NCBI RefSeq assembly: GCF_021390575.1
Contig: NZ_JAJEJQ010000003.1
Location: forward strand, 124,001 to 188,000
Direction: 5' to 3'
DNA: 64,000 nt
Source of the DNA: Paraburkholderia adhaesiva
GTDB taxonomy: Bacteria > Pseudomonadota > Gammaproteobacteria > Burkholderiales > Burkholderiaceae
Every line of letters begins with the position of its first letter. Position 1 is the first letter of the stretch. The position numbers and the translations under genes were made by a program. Shown here in pieces: positions 45,870 to 54,410 of the stretch. The notes under the pieces were generated by a model, which made no database searches, was not told where the DNA came from, and saw nothing but the letters and a program-made list of their open reading frames with translations.

Positions 45870-46961
45870 TTACGCTGCCGCCTCGAGCGCTGCGGCAACA
45901 GCCTCGCCCACGGCCACCGTGTTTGCCGTTCCACCCATGTCGGGCGTGCGCGGCCCTTCGACCAGTACCTTTTCGATAGCACGCATGATCGCGTCGTGTG
46001 CCTGCGTACAGCGCGCGTCGCCGTTACCGAGGTAGTCCAGCATCATCGCGCCGGACCAGATCATCGCGACCGGATTGGCGATCTTCTTGCCGAAGATGTC
46101 GGGTGCGGAACCGTGCACCGGCTCGAACAGCGATGGGAATTTGCGCTCCGGATTCAGGTTCGCCGACGCCGCCAGGCCGATCGTGCCCGTGCACGCAGGA
46201 CCGAGGTCGGAGAGGATGTCGCCGAACAGGTTCGAAGCCACGACCACATCGAAGCGGTCCGGCTGCAGGACGAAGCGCGCCGAAAGGATGTCGATGTGCT
46301 GCTTGTCCCACTTCACGTCCGGAAACTGTTCGCCCATCGCGGCAACGCGCTCGTCCCAGTACGGCATGCTGATCGAGATACCGTTCGACTTCGTCGCGGC
46401 CGTGAGCTTTTTGCGCTCACGCTTGTTTGCAAGGTCGAACGCGTACTTCAGGATGCGATCCACGCCGTGACGCGTGAACACCGACTCCTGCAACACGAAC
46501 TCGCGGTCGGTGCCTTCGAACATCTTGCCGCCCACCGAGCTGTATTCGCCCTCGGTGTTCTCGCGCACGACGAGAAAATCGATGTCCCCGGGCTTGCGGT
46601 TCGCGAGCGGGCACGGCACGCCGGGCAACAGACGCACAGGACGCAGGTTCACGTACTGGTCGAACTCGCGGCGGAACCTCAGTAGCGAGCCCCACAGCGA
46701 GATGTGGTCGGGCACCTTGTCGGGCCAGCCCACCGCGCCGAAGTAGATCGCGTCGAAGTCCTTGAGCGTGGCGAACCAGTCGTCGGGCATCATCTTGCCG
46801 TGCTCGAGGTAGTAATCGCAGCTTGCCCAGTCGAAGTGCGTGAATTCGATCGACAGACCGAATTGCTTCGCCGCCGCCTGCACCACACGCACGCCCTCCG
46901 GCATCACCTCCTGACCAATGCCGTCACCTGCGATGGCCGCGACCCGGAATGTCTTGCTCAT
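45870..46961 (-). CDS. ttuC: Tartrate dehydrogenase / decarboxylating dehydrogenase (TtuC/DmlA family)
   Basis: 363 residues of the isocitrate/isopropylmalate dehydrogenase fold. AAIAGDGIGQEVMPEGV starts the fold, and VVRENTEGEYSS, the catalytic Tyr/Lys region (SISMPYWDER) and LFEPVHGSAPDI are present. The sequence matches the tartrate/D-malate dehydrogenase branch rather than LeuB or Icd, with RFRREFDQYVNLRPV. It oxidises tartrate or D-malate with NAD. ATG 46961 has GGGGAAC upstream. It is divergent from the fRMsr gene. Confidence 0.88.
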   Translation of the reverse strand: MSKTFRVAAIAGDGIGQEVMPEGVRVVQAAAKQFGLSIEFTHFDWASCDYYLEHGKMMPDDWFATLKDFDAIYFGAVGWPDKVPDHISLWGSLLRFRREFDQYVNLRPVRLLPGVPCPLANRKPGDIDFLVVRENTEGEYSSVGGKMFEGTDREFVLQESVFTRHGVDRILKYAFDLANKRERKKLTAATKSNGISISMPYWDERVAAMGEQFPDVKWDKQHIDILSARFVLQPDRFDVVVASNLFGDILSDLGPACTGTIGLAASANLNPERKFPSLFEPVHGSAPDIFGKKIANPVAMIWSGAMMLDYLGNGDARCTQAHDAIMRAIEKVLVEGPRTPDMGGTANTVAVGEAVAAALEAAA

Positions 46962-47213
46962 GTTTCGTTCCCCATTGTTTCCATTGCTGGCGCGGATCGG
47001 CATTGATCCGCGCTTCGTGAGCGCCAGCATGCCTGAAAATGCCGTGGAAACAAACTCCGCCGGCGTTGTGCCGTTCGGCACGAGGCGTGGGCAATCGGCT
47101 TGCGTCCATAACTTCCATGACGTCGACCCGGCTTTCGGCAATCGCGACCGATGCCGCCTAAACTGTGCACTCGGCGCGATGCCCGTGCGTCGCCCATAAC
47201 CCGGTACCTTTCC

Positions 47214-47723
47214 ATGTTTTCGCCCGCCAGCACGCTCCCGGCCGCCAAGGCCGATCTCTACGAAACACTCGCCGCCCAGGCGCGCGCCATGCTCGAAGGC
47301 GAGTCCAATATCGTCGCCAACGCGGCGAATTTCTCGTCGCTCGTATTCAACTCGCTCGAAGGGCTTAACTGGGCCGGCTTCTATTTCTTCGACGGCAAGG
47401 AGCTCGTCGTCGGCCCCTTCCAGGGCAAACCGGCCTGCGTGCGGATTGGAATCGGCAAAGGCGTATGCGGCACCGCTGCGCAGACGCGTGAAACGCAGGT
47501 GGTGCGTGACGTGCACGCGTTTGCTGGCCATATCGCGTGCGATTCGGCTTCGCAATCGGAGATCGTCGTGCCCCTCATCGCGCCCGATGGCGCGCTGATC
47601 GGCGTCTGGGACGTGGACAGCCCGCAACTCGCCCGCTTCGACGACGAAGACGCAAAGGGCATGGAAGCGCTGTGCCGCGTCTTCGTCGAATCGGGATGGA
47701 GCGGCGCCGCTCGCGGGAGCTAA
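47214..47723 (+). CDS. msrC: Free methionine-(R)-sulfoxide reductase (GAF domain)
   Basis: 169 residues, a single GAF domain. The three redox cysteines of fRMsr are in place: Cys75 (KPACVRI), Cys85 (KGVCGTA) and Cys109 (HIACDS), with the family ending WDVDSP. It reduces free methionine-R-sulfoxide using thioredoxin. ATG 47214 begins the domain as usual. Confidence 0.92.
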   Translation: MFSPASTLPAAKADLYETLAAQARAMLEGESNIVANAANFSSLVFNSLEGLNWAGFYFFDGKELVVGPFQGKPACVRIGIGKGVCGTAAQTRETQVVRDVHAFAGHIACDSASQSEIVVPLIAPDGALIGVWDVDSPQLARFDDEDAKGMEALCRVFVESGWSGAARGS

Positions 47724-47801
47724 TGCTCACACAGCCGACGCGTGCAAGCGGCGCGACACGGAACGTCAACACGCCGTGAGCGATTTAAATGAATCGTCGC
47801 G

Positions 47802-48800
47802 TTACGACGATGCGAACCGCCGCAGTTGTTCCGCGAAGGTGCCAATCGCATCGGAAAGCGTGTCCTGGCTGCGACGCAAGATCCCAATCTGCTCGACACC
47901 CCTCGGTGCGGGAACGCTGACAAGCGCAAGCACGCCCGCGTCGAGATCGTCCTGCGCGACGCGCTGCGGCACGATCCATATCGCGTCGGACGTCCCCACC
48001 ACGAGCCGCGCAACCGGCGACGACTGCGTCTCGACACACCCCTGCGGCAATACCAGCCCACGTGATTCGAAGAAGGCCTCCGTGTGATGGCGCGGCGCTG
48101 TGTCAACGCCCGCGATCACGAGCGGGTAATCGAGCACGTCTTCGAGCGATGGCCTGGCGCCTGGTTCGGCGAGCGGGTGACCGTCTCGCGCCACCATGGT
48201 TAGCGACTCGGTGTACAGATACTCGAACGAAATGCCCTTCATGGCCGACGGTTCAGCCATGCGCCCGACGACGAGATCGAGGTCGCCCGCCTTGAGCGCG
48301 CCGAGCAACTCGGTGTTCGAGGCCACCTGAATCCGGACGCCGACGCCCGGCATGAGCGCCTTCATGCTCACGATGGCTTTCGGCAGCACCGCCGTCTGCA
48401 CGGTCGGCAGCGCGCCGACGCGAACTGAGAGCGACTGGTGCGCGTCCTCGCGCGCCAGCGCGGCGGCGGACGCATCGACAGCGCGCTGCACGTCGAGCGC
48501 ATAACGCAGGAAATGTTCGCCGGCAGGCGTGAGCGCCGCGCCGTTGCGGCCCCGTTCGACGAGGCGCGCGCCCGCCCACTGTTCGAGCTCGGCGAGTGTC
48601 TTCGAGATCGCCGGCTGGCTCAGATGCAGACGCTCGGCAGCGCGCGCAAGCGTGCGCTCCTGCGCAATCGCGACGATGCAGTTCAGATGCCGCAGCCGCA
48701 GCCGATCCCTGACCTGGGCGCGCAGATCGTTCAGTTGCGCGTCATCGGTCGCACCCGGACGTTGACGGTTCGGCAATGAGGTCGGCTCCGGCTTTTCCAT
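47802..48800 (-). CDS. LysR-family regulator, probable GalR-type activator of gallate dioxygenase
   Basis: 332 residues. The N-terminal helix-turn-helix (ERTLARAAERLHLSQPAISK) and an effector domain follow the PcaQ/GalR-like branch (ESLTMVARDGHPLAEPGA, PQGCVETQSSPVARL). It is divergent from a gallate dioxygenase gene across a 104-bp AT-rich gap, the arrangement seen in P. putida galR-galA. The effector is likely gallate or a product, which is inference from context. Confidence 0.85.
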   Translation of the reverse strand: MEKPEPTSLPNRQRPGATDDAQLNDLRAQVRDRLRLRHLNCIVAIAQERTLARAAERLHLSQPAISKTLAELEQWAGARLVERGRNGAALTPAGEHFLRYALDVQRAVDASAAALAREDAHQSLSVRVGALPTVQTAVLPKAIVSMKALMPGVGVRIQVASNTELLGALKAGDLDLVVGRMAEPSAMKGISFEYLYTESLTMVARDGHPLAEPGARPSLEDVLDYPLVIAGVDTAPRHHTEAFFESRGLVLPQGCVETQSSPVARLVVGTSDAIWIVPQRVAQDDLDAGVLALVSVPAPRGVEQIGILRRSQDTLSDAIGTFAEQLRRFASS

Positions 48801-48904
48801 AACCTCACGTTATTGAATTTTCCAAAAGAAGTCAATTTACATGATCTTTCGTGAACATTAAATTAGCGCAAAACACATCGTTCAATCGCCCAAGGAGGAG
48901 ACTC

Positions 48905-50203
48905 ATGGCCACACTCGTTGGCGGCATCGCCGTTTCGCACACCCCCACGATTGGTTTCGCGCTCGATGCGCACAAGCAGAACGATCCGGCGTGGGCGCCG
49001 ATCTTCGAGACCTTTGAGCCCGTCAAGCGCTGGCTGCGCGAGCAGAAACCCGACGCGATCGTCTACGTCTACAACGATCACGTGACGTCGTTCTTTTTCG
49101 ACCACTACTCGGCGTTTGCTCTCGGCATCGGCGATGAGTATGGCGTAGCCGACGAAGGCGGCGGCGCGCGCGATCTGCCTGCAATCAAGGGCGACGCGCA
49201 ACTCGCGCGCCACATCGGCATGAGCCTGTCCGCGGACGAATTCGATATGTCGTTCTTCCAGGACAAGCCGCTCGATCACGGCTTTTTCTCGCCGATTTCC
49301 GCGCTCATCGATCGCGACGAACAGGGCTGGCCGACGCGCGTCGTGCCGTTGCAGGTCGGCGTGCTGCAGTTTCCGATTCCAACCGCGCGCCGCTGCTACC
49401 GCATCGGTCAGGCGCTGCGCCGCGCAATCGAAAGTTATCCTGAAGATATTCGCGTGGTCGTGATGTCGACCGGCGGGCTCTCGCATCAAGTGCACGGCGA
49501 ACGCGCGGGTTTCAACAATACCCCGTGGGACCATCAGTTCATGGACGCGCTCACGAACGACCCCGAAGCCCTTGCGCAGATGACGCATGCCGAATTCGCC
49601 GAACTGGGCGGACTCGAAGGCGCCGAGGTCATCATGTGGCTCATCATGCGCGGTGCGCTTGCGGGCAACGTGAAGAAGGTGCACAGCGGCTACTATCTGC
49701 CGTCGATGACGGGCATCGGTACGCTCGTGCTGGAAAATACCGCCGCGCCGCTGCCGGGCGCCGCGCACGAACGCCATCGCGCGCGTATGGCGGAGCAACT
49801 CGTCGGCGCGGAGAAGCTGAGCGGCACGTACCCGTTCGATCTCGCGGCGAGCGTCAAGGCGTATCGGCTGAACAAGTACCTGCACGCGATGATCGACGAG
49901 GGTCATCGACGTGCATTCCTGGAAGACCCCGAGCGTTCGTTCGAGGCGGCGGGTCTGACCGAAGAGGAAAAGGATCTTGTGCGGCGGCGCGACTGGCGCG
50001 GCCTCATCCACTACGGCGTGATCTTCTTCATGCTCGAGAAACTGGGCGCGGTGGTTGGCGTATCGAACCTCCACATCTACGCGGCGATGCGCGGCGAAAC
50101 GCTTGAGGCGTTCTTGCAGACCCGCAAGACCAAAGCAATGTATTCGGTGGCGGGCAACACGCAGAAGACCGAGTCGTGGAGCAGTGAGCCTGCTGCGAAA
50201 TAA
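48905..50203 (+). CDS. galA: Gallate dioxygenase (fused LigB-LigA type extradiol dioxygenase)
   Basis: 432 residues. The first about 280 are a LigB-type catalytic domain with iron ligands His12 (AVSHTPTIG) and His59 (YNDHVTSFF), plus the MSTGGLSHQVHGER stretch. The remainder (about 300-415) is a LigA-type helical domain. This single-chain B-A order and length match gallate dioxygenases GalA and DesB, which open gallate to 4-oxalomesaconate. Two-subunit protocatechuate 4,5-dioxygenases differ. AGGAGG precedes ATG 48905. No other gallate genes (hydratase, aldolase) are in the window. Confidence 0.88.
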   Translation: MATLVGGIAVSHTPTIGFALDAHKQNDPAWAPIFETFEPVKRWLREQKPDAIVYVYNDHVTSFFFDHYSAFALGIGDEYGVADEGGGARDLPAIKGDAQLARHIGMSLSADEFDMSFFQDKPLDHGFFSPISALIDRDEQGWPTRVVPLQVGVLQFPIPTARRCYRIGQALRRAIESYPEDIRVVVMSTGGLSHQVHGERAGFNNTPWDHQFMDALTNDPEALAQMTHAEFAELGGLEGAEVIMWLIMRGALAGNVKKVHSGYYLPSMTGIGTLVLENTAAPLPGAAHERHRARMAEQLVGAEKLSGTYPFDLAASVKAYRLNKYLHAMIDEGHRRAFLEDPERSFEAAGLTEEEKDLVRRRDWRGLIHYGVIFFMLEKLGAVVGVSNLHIYAAMRGETLEAFLQTRKTKAMYSVAGNTQKTESWSSEPAAK

Positions 50204-50286
50204 GTTTGCGGATGTGCCGCGGTGCGATTGCACTTATTGCTCCTGGCACCGCGCGGCGAGCTACGCCATCGAGAACTGAAAATAAA

Positions 50287-50314
50287 AAAGCCGCGGTTGC
50301 TCAACCGCGGCTTT
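50287..50314. terminator. Bidirectional intrinsic terminator between galA and the 73-residue gene
   Basis: 13-bp perfect stem (50287-50299 with 50302-50314). On the minus strand it runs into T-rich sequence (revcomp of AATAAAAAA), so termination is strong for the minus gene and moderate for galA. Confidence 0.85.
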
Positions 50315-50373
50315 CGGTCTTGACCGGTTGACACGCGGGGCATGCGACGCCCGCGGTGCCCGGGCGAAGAAAA

Positions 50374-50595
50374 TCACGCCTGCGAATCGGAACTACCGGC
50401 CTGCTGGGCGTTTTCGTCTTCCTTCTTCTCATCCTCTTTCTTTTCGACGACCTCTTCCAGCTTCTCCGCGCCTTCGTAGCCCGCGACGGCCGCGGCTGCC
50501 TTGGTCAGGAAGCCTGCGCCCGGATCCACCTTGTCCGTCGCTTCGACCGCGGCCACTGCACCTACAACCTCGCCCACCTTGTCCAGAATGCCCAT
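50374..50595 (-). CDS. 73-residue hypothetical protein with acidic/lysine helix
   Basis: MGILDKVGEVVGAVAAVEAT is followed by an Ala-rich stretch and a highly charged helix (EKLEEVVEKKEDEKKEDE), then a Ser/Gln tail. GGAGGG lies upstream of ATG 50595 and a strong terminator follows, so it is a real transcription unit. The amphipathic Ala-rich part could contact membrane. No family is recognised. Confidence 0.75.
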   Translation of the reverse strand: MGILDKVGEVVGAVAAVEATDKVDPGAGFLTKAAAAVAGYEGAEKLEEVVEKKEDEKKEDENAQQAGSSDSQA

Positions 50596-50956
50596 ACGAC
50601 CCTCCAGTTCTCACCCGCCATCGCGTCGAAAAGCGCCTGCGCACGGACTGCACGCGAGCCGCCAGCCACTAGCCGCGCGCCTTTCTCGGGCACGCGTGTC
50701 GTTCCATTCTGTGCGCCCGAGTCCGACGGATCAATCTGATTCCGTTGCAATTGACAATTTTTAACGATTTCGACGATTCACAATTGCTGCAGCGCACCAA
50801 GCGCTAGACTACTCGCGATCGCGTTACCTCCATGTCTACTGTGGCATGGTTCAAGCCCGCCTCGCTGCGGGCTTTTTTCTTGTCCGAGCCGACGGGCAGT
50901 CCGCCTGCGCACTGGCATAATTCTTCCTTTCGGTTCACCTTTCGCCCGTCGTCGTC
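50596..50956. other. Intergenic region with orphan plus-strand terminator
   Basis: 361 bp without a gene. AT-rich promoter-like sequence (TTGACA at about 50752) precedes a small CCATG/CATGG hairpin (50830-50834 with 50845-50849) and the terminator listed separately. See findings for a possible sRNA or leader. Confidence 0.4.
50853..50878 (+). terminator. Orphan intrinsic terminator upstream of the lysE-like gene
   Basis: 8-bp stem (50853-50860 with 50867-50874), 6-nt loop, and a T6 tract (50873-50878). No plus-strand gene ends nearby; galA already has its own terminator 560 bp earlier. Confidence 0.85.
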
Positions 50957-51592
50957 ATGAGTCTGCATATCTGGTGGCTTTTTCTTGCCACCGTCTTCGT
51001 CGTATCCGCTATCCCCGGTCCCAACATGCTGCTCATCATGTCGCATGGCGCGCAGTACGGCCTGCGCCGCACCGGCGCCAGCATGGCCGGCTGCCTGTCC
51101 GCGCTCGTGCTGATGCTGTCGGTTTCTGCTGCGGGACTCGGCGTGTTCCTGCAGGCCTGGCCCGCCATGTTCAACGCGCTGCGCCTGATCGGCGCGGCTT
51201 ACCTCGTCTATCTCGGCATCAAGGCGTGGACCGCACCTGTACCCCGCACCGATGCTCGTGAAGCTCAATCGCCTGCGGTGGCTCCCGTGCGACGCCCCGG
51301 CGCGCTCTTTCGCAATGGCTTCCTCGTGGCGAGCAGCAACCCGAAGGCGATCCTGTTCGCCGCCGCGCTGCTGCCGCAATTCATCGATGCGAGCCGGCCC
51401 ACGCTGCCGCAGTTCGGCATCCTCGTCGCGACATTCGCCGTCATCGAGGTGAGCTGGTATCTCGTCTACGCGGGATTCGGCACCCGCATCGGCGCGACAC
51501 TCAAGAGCCGCCGCGTCGCGAAAGCGTTCAATCGGCTGACCGGCGGTGTATTCGTCGGTTTCGGGGCGGTGATGGCGCTCATGCGCCAGTAG
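50957..51592 (+). CDS. LysE/RhtB family amino-acid exporter
   Basis: 211 residues with about six membrane helices. The LysE signature IPGPNMLLIMSHGAQYGLRRT is at the start and RNGFLVASSNPKAILFAAALLPQF in the middle. It exports amino acids or related metabolites; the substrate is unknown. ATG 50957 begins the family core. A terminator 79 bp upstream could be part of a regulated leader. Confidence 0.92.
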   Translation: MSLHIWWLFLATVFVVSAIPGPNMLLIMSHGAQYGLRRTGASMAGCLSALVLMLSVSAAGLGVFLQAWPAMFNALRLIGAAYLVYLGIKAWTAPVPRTDAREAQSPAVAPVRRPGALFRNGFLVASSNPKAILFAAALLPQFIDASRPTLPQFGILVATFAVIEVSWYLVYAGFGTRIGATLKSRRVAKAFNRLTGGVFVGFGAVMALMRQ

Positions 51593-51706
51593 TGCCAGTA
51601 GTAAGGTAAGCGCCGCACGCGCGGCGCTTGCGTCTTCGGCGATCGCGCATGGGAAACCCGGCCCCGCGCTTAAAATCACGCTCATCGATCGTCGTTGTCC
51701 CCAACC

Positions 51707-52768
51707 ATGAAGCTCCACCAGAGCGCCATCTTCACGGCACTGCTCGCCGCTGCCCTGTTCGGCGCAACGACCCCTCTTGCGAAAGCCCTGCTCGGAACGC
51801 TGCCGCCCTTCATGGTGGCGGGCCTCTTTTATCTTGGCAGCGGCGTCGGCCTCGCCGTCGCCATCGCAGTGCGGCATGCGCTCCGCAAGGCAAACGAACC
51901 CCATGCGGAACACCCGCTACAGATCGCTGAACTGCCCTGGCTCTTCGGCGCAATCGCTGCCGGCGGCATAGCGGGACCCGCACTGCTGATGCTCGGCCTG
52001 AGCACCGCTCCCGCGGCCACCAGTTCGCTGCTGCTCAACCTCGAAGGCGTGTTCACTGCGTTGATCGCATGGCTGTGCTTTCGCGAGAACGTCGATACAC
52101 AGATCTTCCTCGGCATGGTCGCAATCGTCGCCGGCGGCGTACTGCTTTCGTGGCCAGCGTCGCATGCGGGCGTGGCGCCCGGCGAGCTGCTCGTAGCCGC
52201 TGCGTGCCTGTGCTGGGCCATCGACAACAACCTCACCCGCAAGGTCTCCACTAACGACGCGATGGTCATCGCGTGCCTGAAGGGGCTCGTTGCGGGCTCG
52301 GTGAATCTCGCCATTGCTTTCGTGCTCGGTGCGCACTGGCCCGATGCAGGCAGGATGGGCGGTGCCATGGCCGTGGGCTTCGCGGGCTATGGCGTGAGTC
52401 TCGTGCTCTTCGTGGTGGCGTTGCGCCATCTCGGAACGGCGCGAACGGGGGCCTATTTTTCAGTCGCGCCGCTATTCGGCGTAACGCTTTCATTTCTGCT
52501 TTGGCCTGAACGCCCGACGGTAACGTTCTGGGTCGCAGGTGCGCTGATGGGCTTCGGCGCGTGGCTGCACGTCCGCGAGCGGCACGAGCACGAACACACG
52601 CACGAACCGCTCGACCACACGCACAGTCACCGCCACGACGAGCACCATCAGCACGAGCACGACTTCGACTGGGACGGCACCGAGCCGCATACGCACCCGC
52701 ATCACCACGCGCCCATCACCCACCGTCACGCGCATTTCCCGGACGTGCATCACCGGCATTCGCACTGA
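51707..52768 (+). CDS. EamA/DMT transporter with His-rich C-terminal tail
   Basis: 353 residues. Ten membrane helices form two EamA repeats (LFGATTPLAKALLGTLPPFMVAGL and later AATSSLLLNLEGVFTALIAWL). The final about 62 residues are cytosolic or periplasmic and contain 24 histidines in HxH patterns (HEHEHTHEPLDHTHSHRHD and so on). Such a tail can bind Ni, Co or Zn. DMT family members export diverse metabolites; the tail suggests a link to divalent metal. Confidence 0.9.
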   Translation: MKLHQSAIFTALLAAALFGATTPLAKALLGTLPPFMVAGLFYLGSGVGLAVAIAVRHALRKANEPHAEHPLQIAELPWLFGAIAAGGIAGPALLMLGLSTAPAATSSLLLNLEGVFTALIAWLCFRENVDTQIFLGMVAIVAGGVLLSWPASHAGVAPGELLVAAACLCWAIDNNLTRKVSTNDAMVIACLKGLVAGSVNLAIAFVLGAHWPDAGRMGGAMAVGFAGYGVSLVLFVVALRHLGTARTGAYFSVAPLFGVTLSFLLWPERPTVTFWVAGALMGFGAWLHVRERHEHEHTHEPLDHTHSHRHDEHHQHEHDFDWDGTEPHTHPHHHAPITHRHAHFPDVHHRHSH

Positions 52769-52930
52769 ATCGCTCGATCGCTTCTGGCCGCGCGCTCGCA
52801 TAGCGCGCCGGTTGCGTCGGCACGGCCGCGATTTTTCGGGTATCCGGATTCAGCGGTTGACGTTCGCCATCCATGCTGCATCGCGATAATCGTGCGTCCT
52901 GTGCGTCTGCGGAACATGCGGTGCATACCT

Positions 52931-52951
52931 ACCCGAAGCCGACCTTCGGGT
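52931..52951 (+). terminator. Hairpin between the EamA gene and the second IS element
   Basis: 8-bp stem (52931-52938 with 52944-52951) and a 5-nt loop, followed by TTCTCG. It might terminate the EamA transcript; the T-run is short. Confidence 0.4.
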
Positions 52952-52997
52952 TTCTCGCAAACGGCCGTTCTGACCTGCCTGATTTCTTCGGACCGGT

Positions 52998-53852
52998 TCA
53001 ATCTTGGAGAACGGCCTCGGTTGCTTCAGTTGAACAATACCGCTGCTTAAACTCGTTGGGCGTCAGGTAGTCCAGCGCCGAATGCGGCCGAATCGCATTG
53101 TAATGACGCCGCCACTGCTCAATCACGACTTTGGCTTCGACCCGTGAGCGGAACCATTCCAGGCTCAGACATTCGTCACGGAACTTGCCGTTGAAGCTCT
53201 CGTCTGCACCGTTCTGCCACGGCTTGCCGGGATCACTGAGCGCCATGTCCATTCCGTTCTGTGCGGCCCACTTCAAGATGGCGCGGGACACAAACTCTGG
53301 GCCGTTGTCCGAGCGCAGGTAACGCGGTGTGCCATGCAGGCTGATCAATTGCGACAGCACTTCGATTACCCGCCCTGAGCGAATCGACCCGGCAACATCG
53401 ATGGTCAGACATTCGCGCGTGTATTCATCGATCACCGTCAGGCACTTCAACTGCTGACCGTTGGCGCATCCATCGAACACAAAGTCGTAAGCCCAGACGT
53501 GTCGTGCTGCCGTGGCTGGTGTCGGCCAGGGACGACGAACCGACACACGCCGACGCGGACGCTTGCGTGGCACCTGCAATCCGGCGAGCCGCCACAGTCG
53601 CCATGCTCGGTCGGCGCTCATCGGGTAGCCCTGCCGTTCCAGAAAAATCTGGATGCGACGGTAGCCGTAGCGCGGGTATTGCGCCGATAGCACGCACATG
53701 GCCGCCGTCACGGGCGCATCCCGCTCAGCCAGCTTCGACTGGTAATGCAGCGCTGATCTTGCCACCAGCATCAGCGCGCACGCTCGTCGCTCCGACAGGC
53801 CCCGTGCCCTCGCATAGGCAACCTGCTGGCGTCGTGCGCACGCGCTCACCAC
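52998..53852 (-). CDS. IS3-family transposase OrfB (DDE integrase core)
   Basis: 284 residues with HTH_21 (YPRYGYRRIQIFLERQG) and rve core. Catalytic acids are in VWAYDFVFDG (first D), YLRSDNGPEF (second D) and WQNGADESFNGKFRDECL (E). It is reached by a -1 shift from orfA at 53852-53858. Confidence 0.95.
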   Translation of the reverse strand: MVSACARRQQVAYARARGLSERRACALMLVARSALHYQSKLAERDAPVTAAMCVLSAQYPRYGYRRIQIFLERQGYPMSADRAWRLWRLAGLQVPRKRPRRRVSVRRPWPTPATAARHVWAYDFVFDGCANGQQLKCLTVIDEYTRECLTIDVAGSIRSGRVIEVLSQLISLHGTPRYLRSDNGPEFVSRAILKWAAQNGMDMALSDPGKPWQNGADESFNGKFRDECLSLEWFRSRVEAKVVIEQWRRHYNAIRPHSALDYLTPNEFKQRYCSTEATEAVLQD

Positions 53853-54109
53853 TTTTTTGCGTTGATCTCCTTCATCACGTCCAGTTCGAGATCGCGTTCG
53901 GCCAGCATCTTCTTAAGCCGGGCATTCTCCTGCTCCAGCTGCTTCAGGCGCTTGACGTCCGCCGCATCCATGCCGCCAAAGTGCTGGCGCCAGTTGTAGA
54001 TCGTCTGGTCGCTTACCCTGTATTTCTTCGATACCTCCGCGACCGACGTTTTGTCCGCCTCGCGCAGCATCGTGACCATCTGCTCTTCCGTGAACCGGCT
54101 CTTTTTCAT
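53846..54109 (-). CDS. IS3-family transposase OrfA (HTH_Tnp_1)
   Basis: 87 residues. MKKSRFTEEQMVTMLREADK and VSDQTIYNWRQHFGGM form the transposase helix-turn-helix, followed by a coiled coil (KRLKQLEQENARLKKML). The ATG 54109 is used because the family begins MKK-RF. An upstream extension to 54151 is less likely. Confidence 0.93.
   Translation of the reverse strand: MKKSRFTEEQMVTMLREADKTSVAEVSKKYRVSDQTIYNWRQHFGGMDAADVKRLKQLEQENARLKKMLAERDLELDVMKEINAKKW
53852..53858 (-). other. Programmed -1 frameshift site, second IS3-family element
   Basis: AAAAAAG on the minus strand near the end of orfA. A -1 slip moves into the orfB frame, consistent with the relative phases of the two frames. Confidence 0.75.
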
Positions 54110-54178
54110 GACTTCCTTCTCTCGGTTGGAAGCCATTCTCTCAAGTTTCAACTGGTCCGAAAATCGCCGGGCAGGTCA

Positions 54179-54410
54179 CGCAATCGAAACGCTTCTGCTC
54201 GAGTCTGCTTTGAACAACTGCCTCCGCAGTCTCGCCAAAGTCGGTTAAACACATCTGCACGCTGTACCCAAGTCGAGTCAATTCGTCTTCAGAAGACTTG
54301 AGACCGGCCAGCACCTTCGGTGCGTCCATGCCCGGCGCGTAGCCCGGCTGTGAGAAATCCATCAGCGCTGGATCCAGGCCGATCACAAGGACACTCCTGG
54401 CGTCTGTCAT
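54179..54410 (-). pseudogene. Conserved hypothetical protein truncated by the IS element
   Basis: ATG 54410 has GGAGG upstream and begins MTDARSVLVIGLDPALMDFS. The frame reaches RLEQKRFDCV at 54178, where it enters the IS end. The visible 77 residues look like the first part of a Rossmann-type conserved hypothetical protein of about 120 residues. The missing part is not on the other side of the IS, so the rest was lost. Confidence 0.75.

Larger units (their letters stand above)
52971..54178 (-). mobile_element. IS3-family insertion sequence (orfA/orfB), intact
   Basis: 1208 bp bounded by inverted repeats beginning TGACCTGCC, with a second matched block TTCGGACC about 9 bp further in. OrfA and orfB overlap and are joined by an A6G slippery site. 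OrfA resembles the IS407/IS51 side of IS3. The flanks are TTC on the left and CGC on the right, so no target duplication exists. The right edge cuts a conserved gene. Confidence 0.9.
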
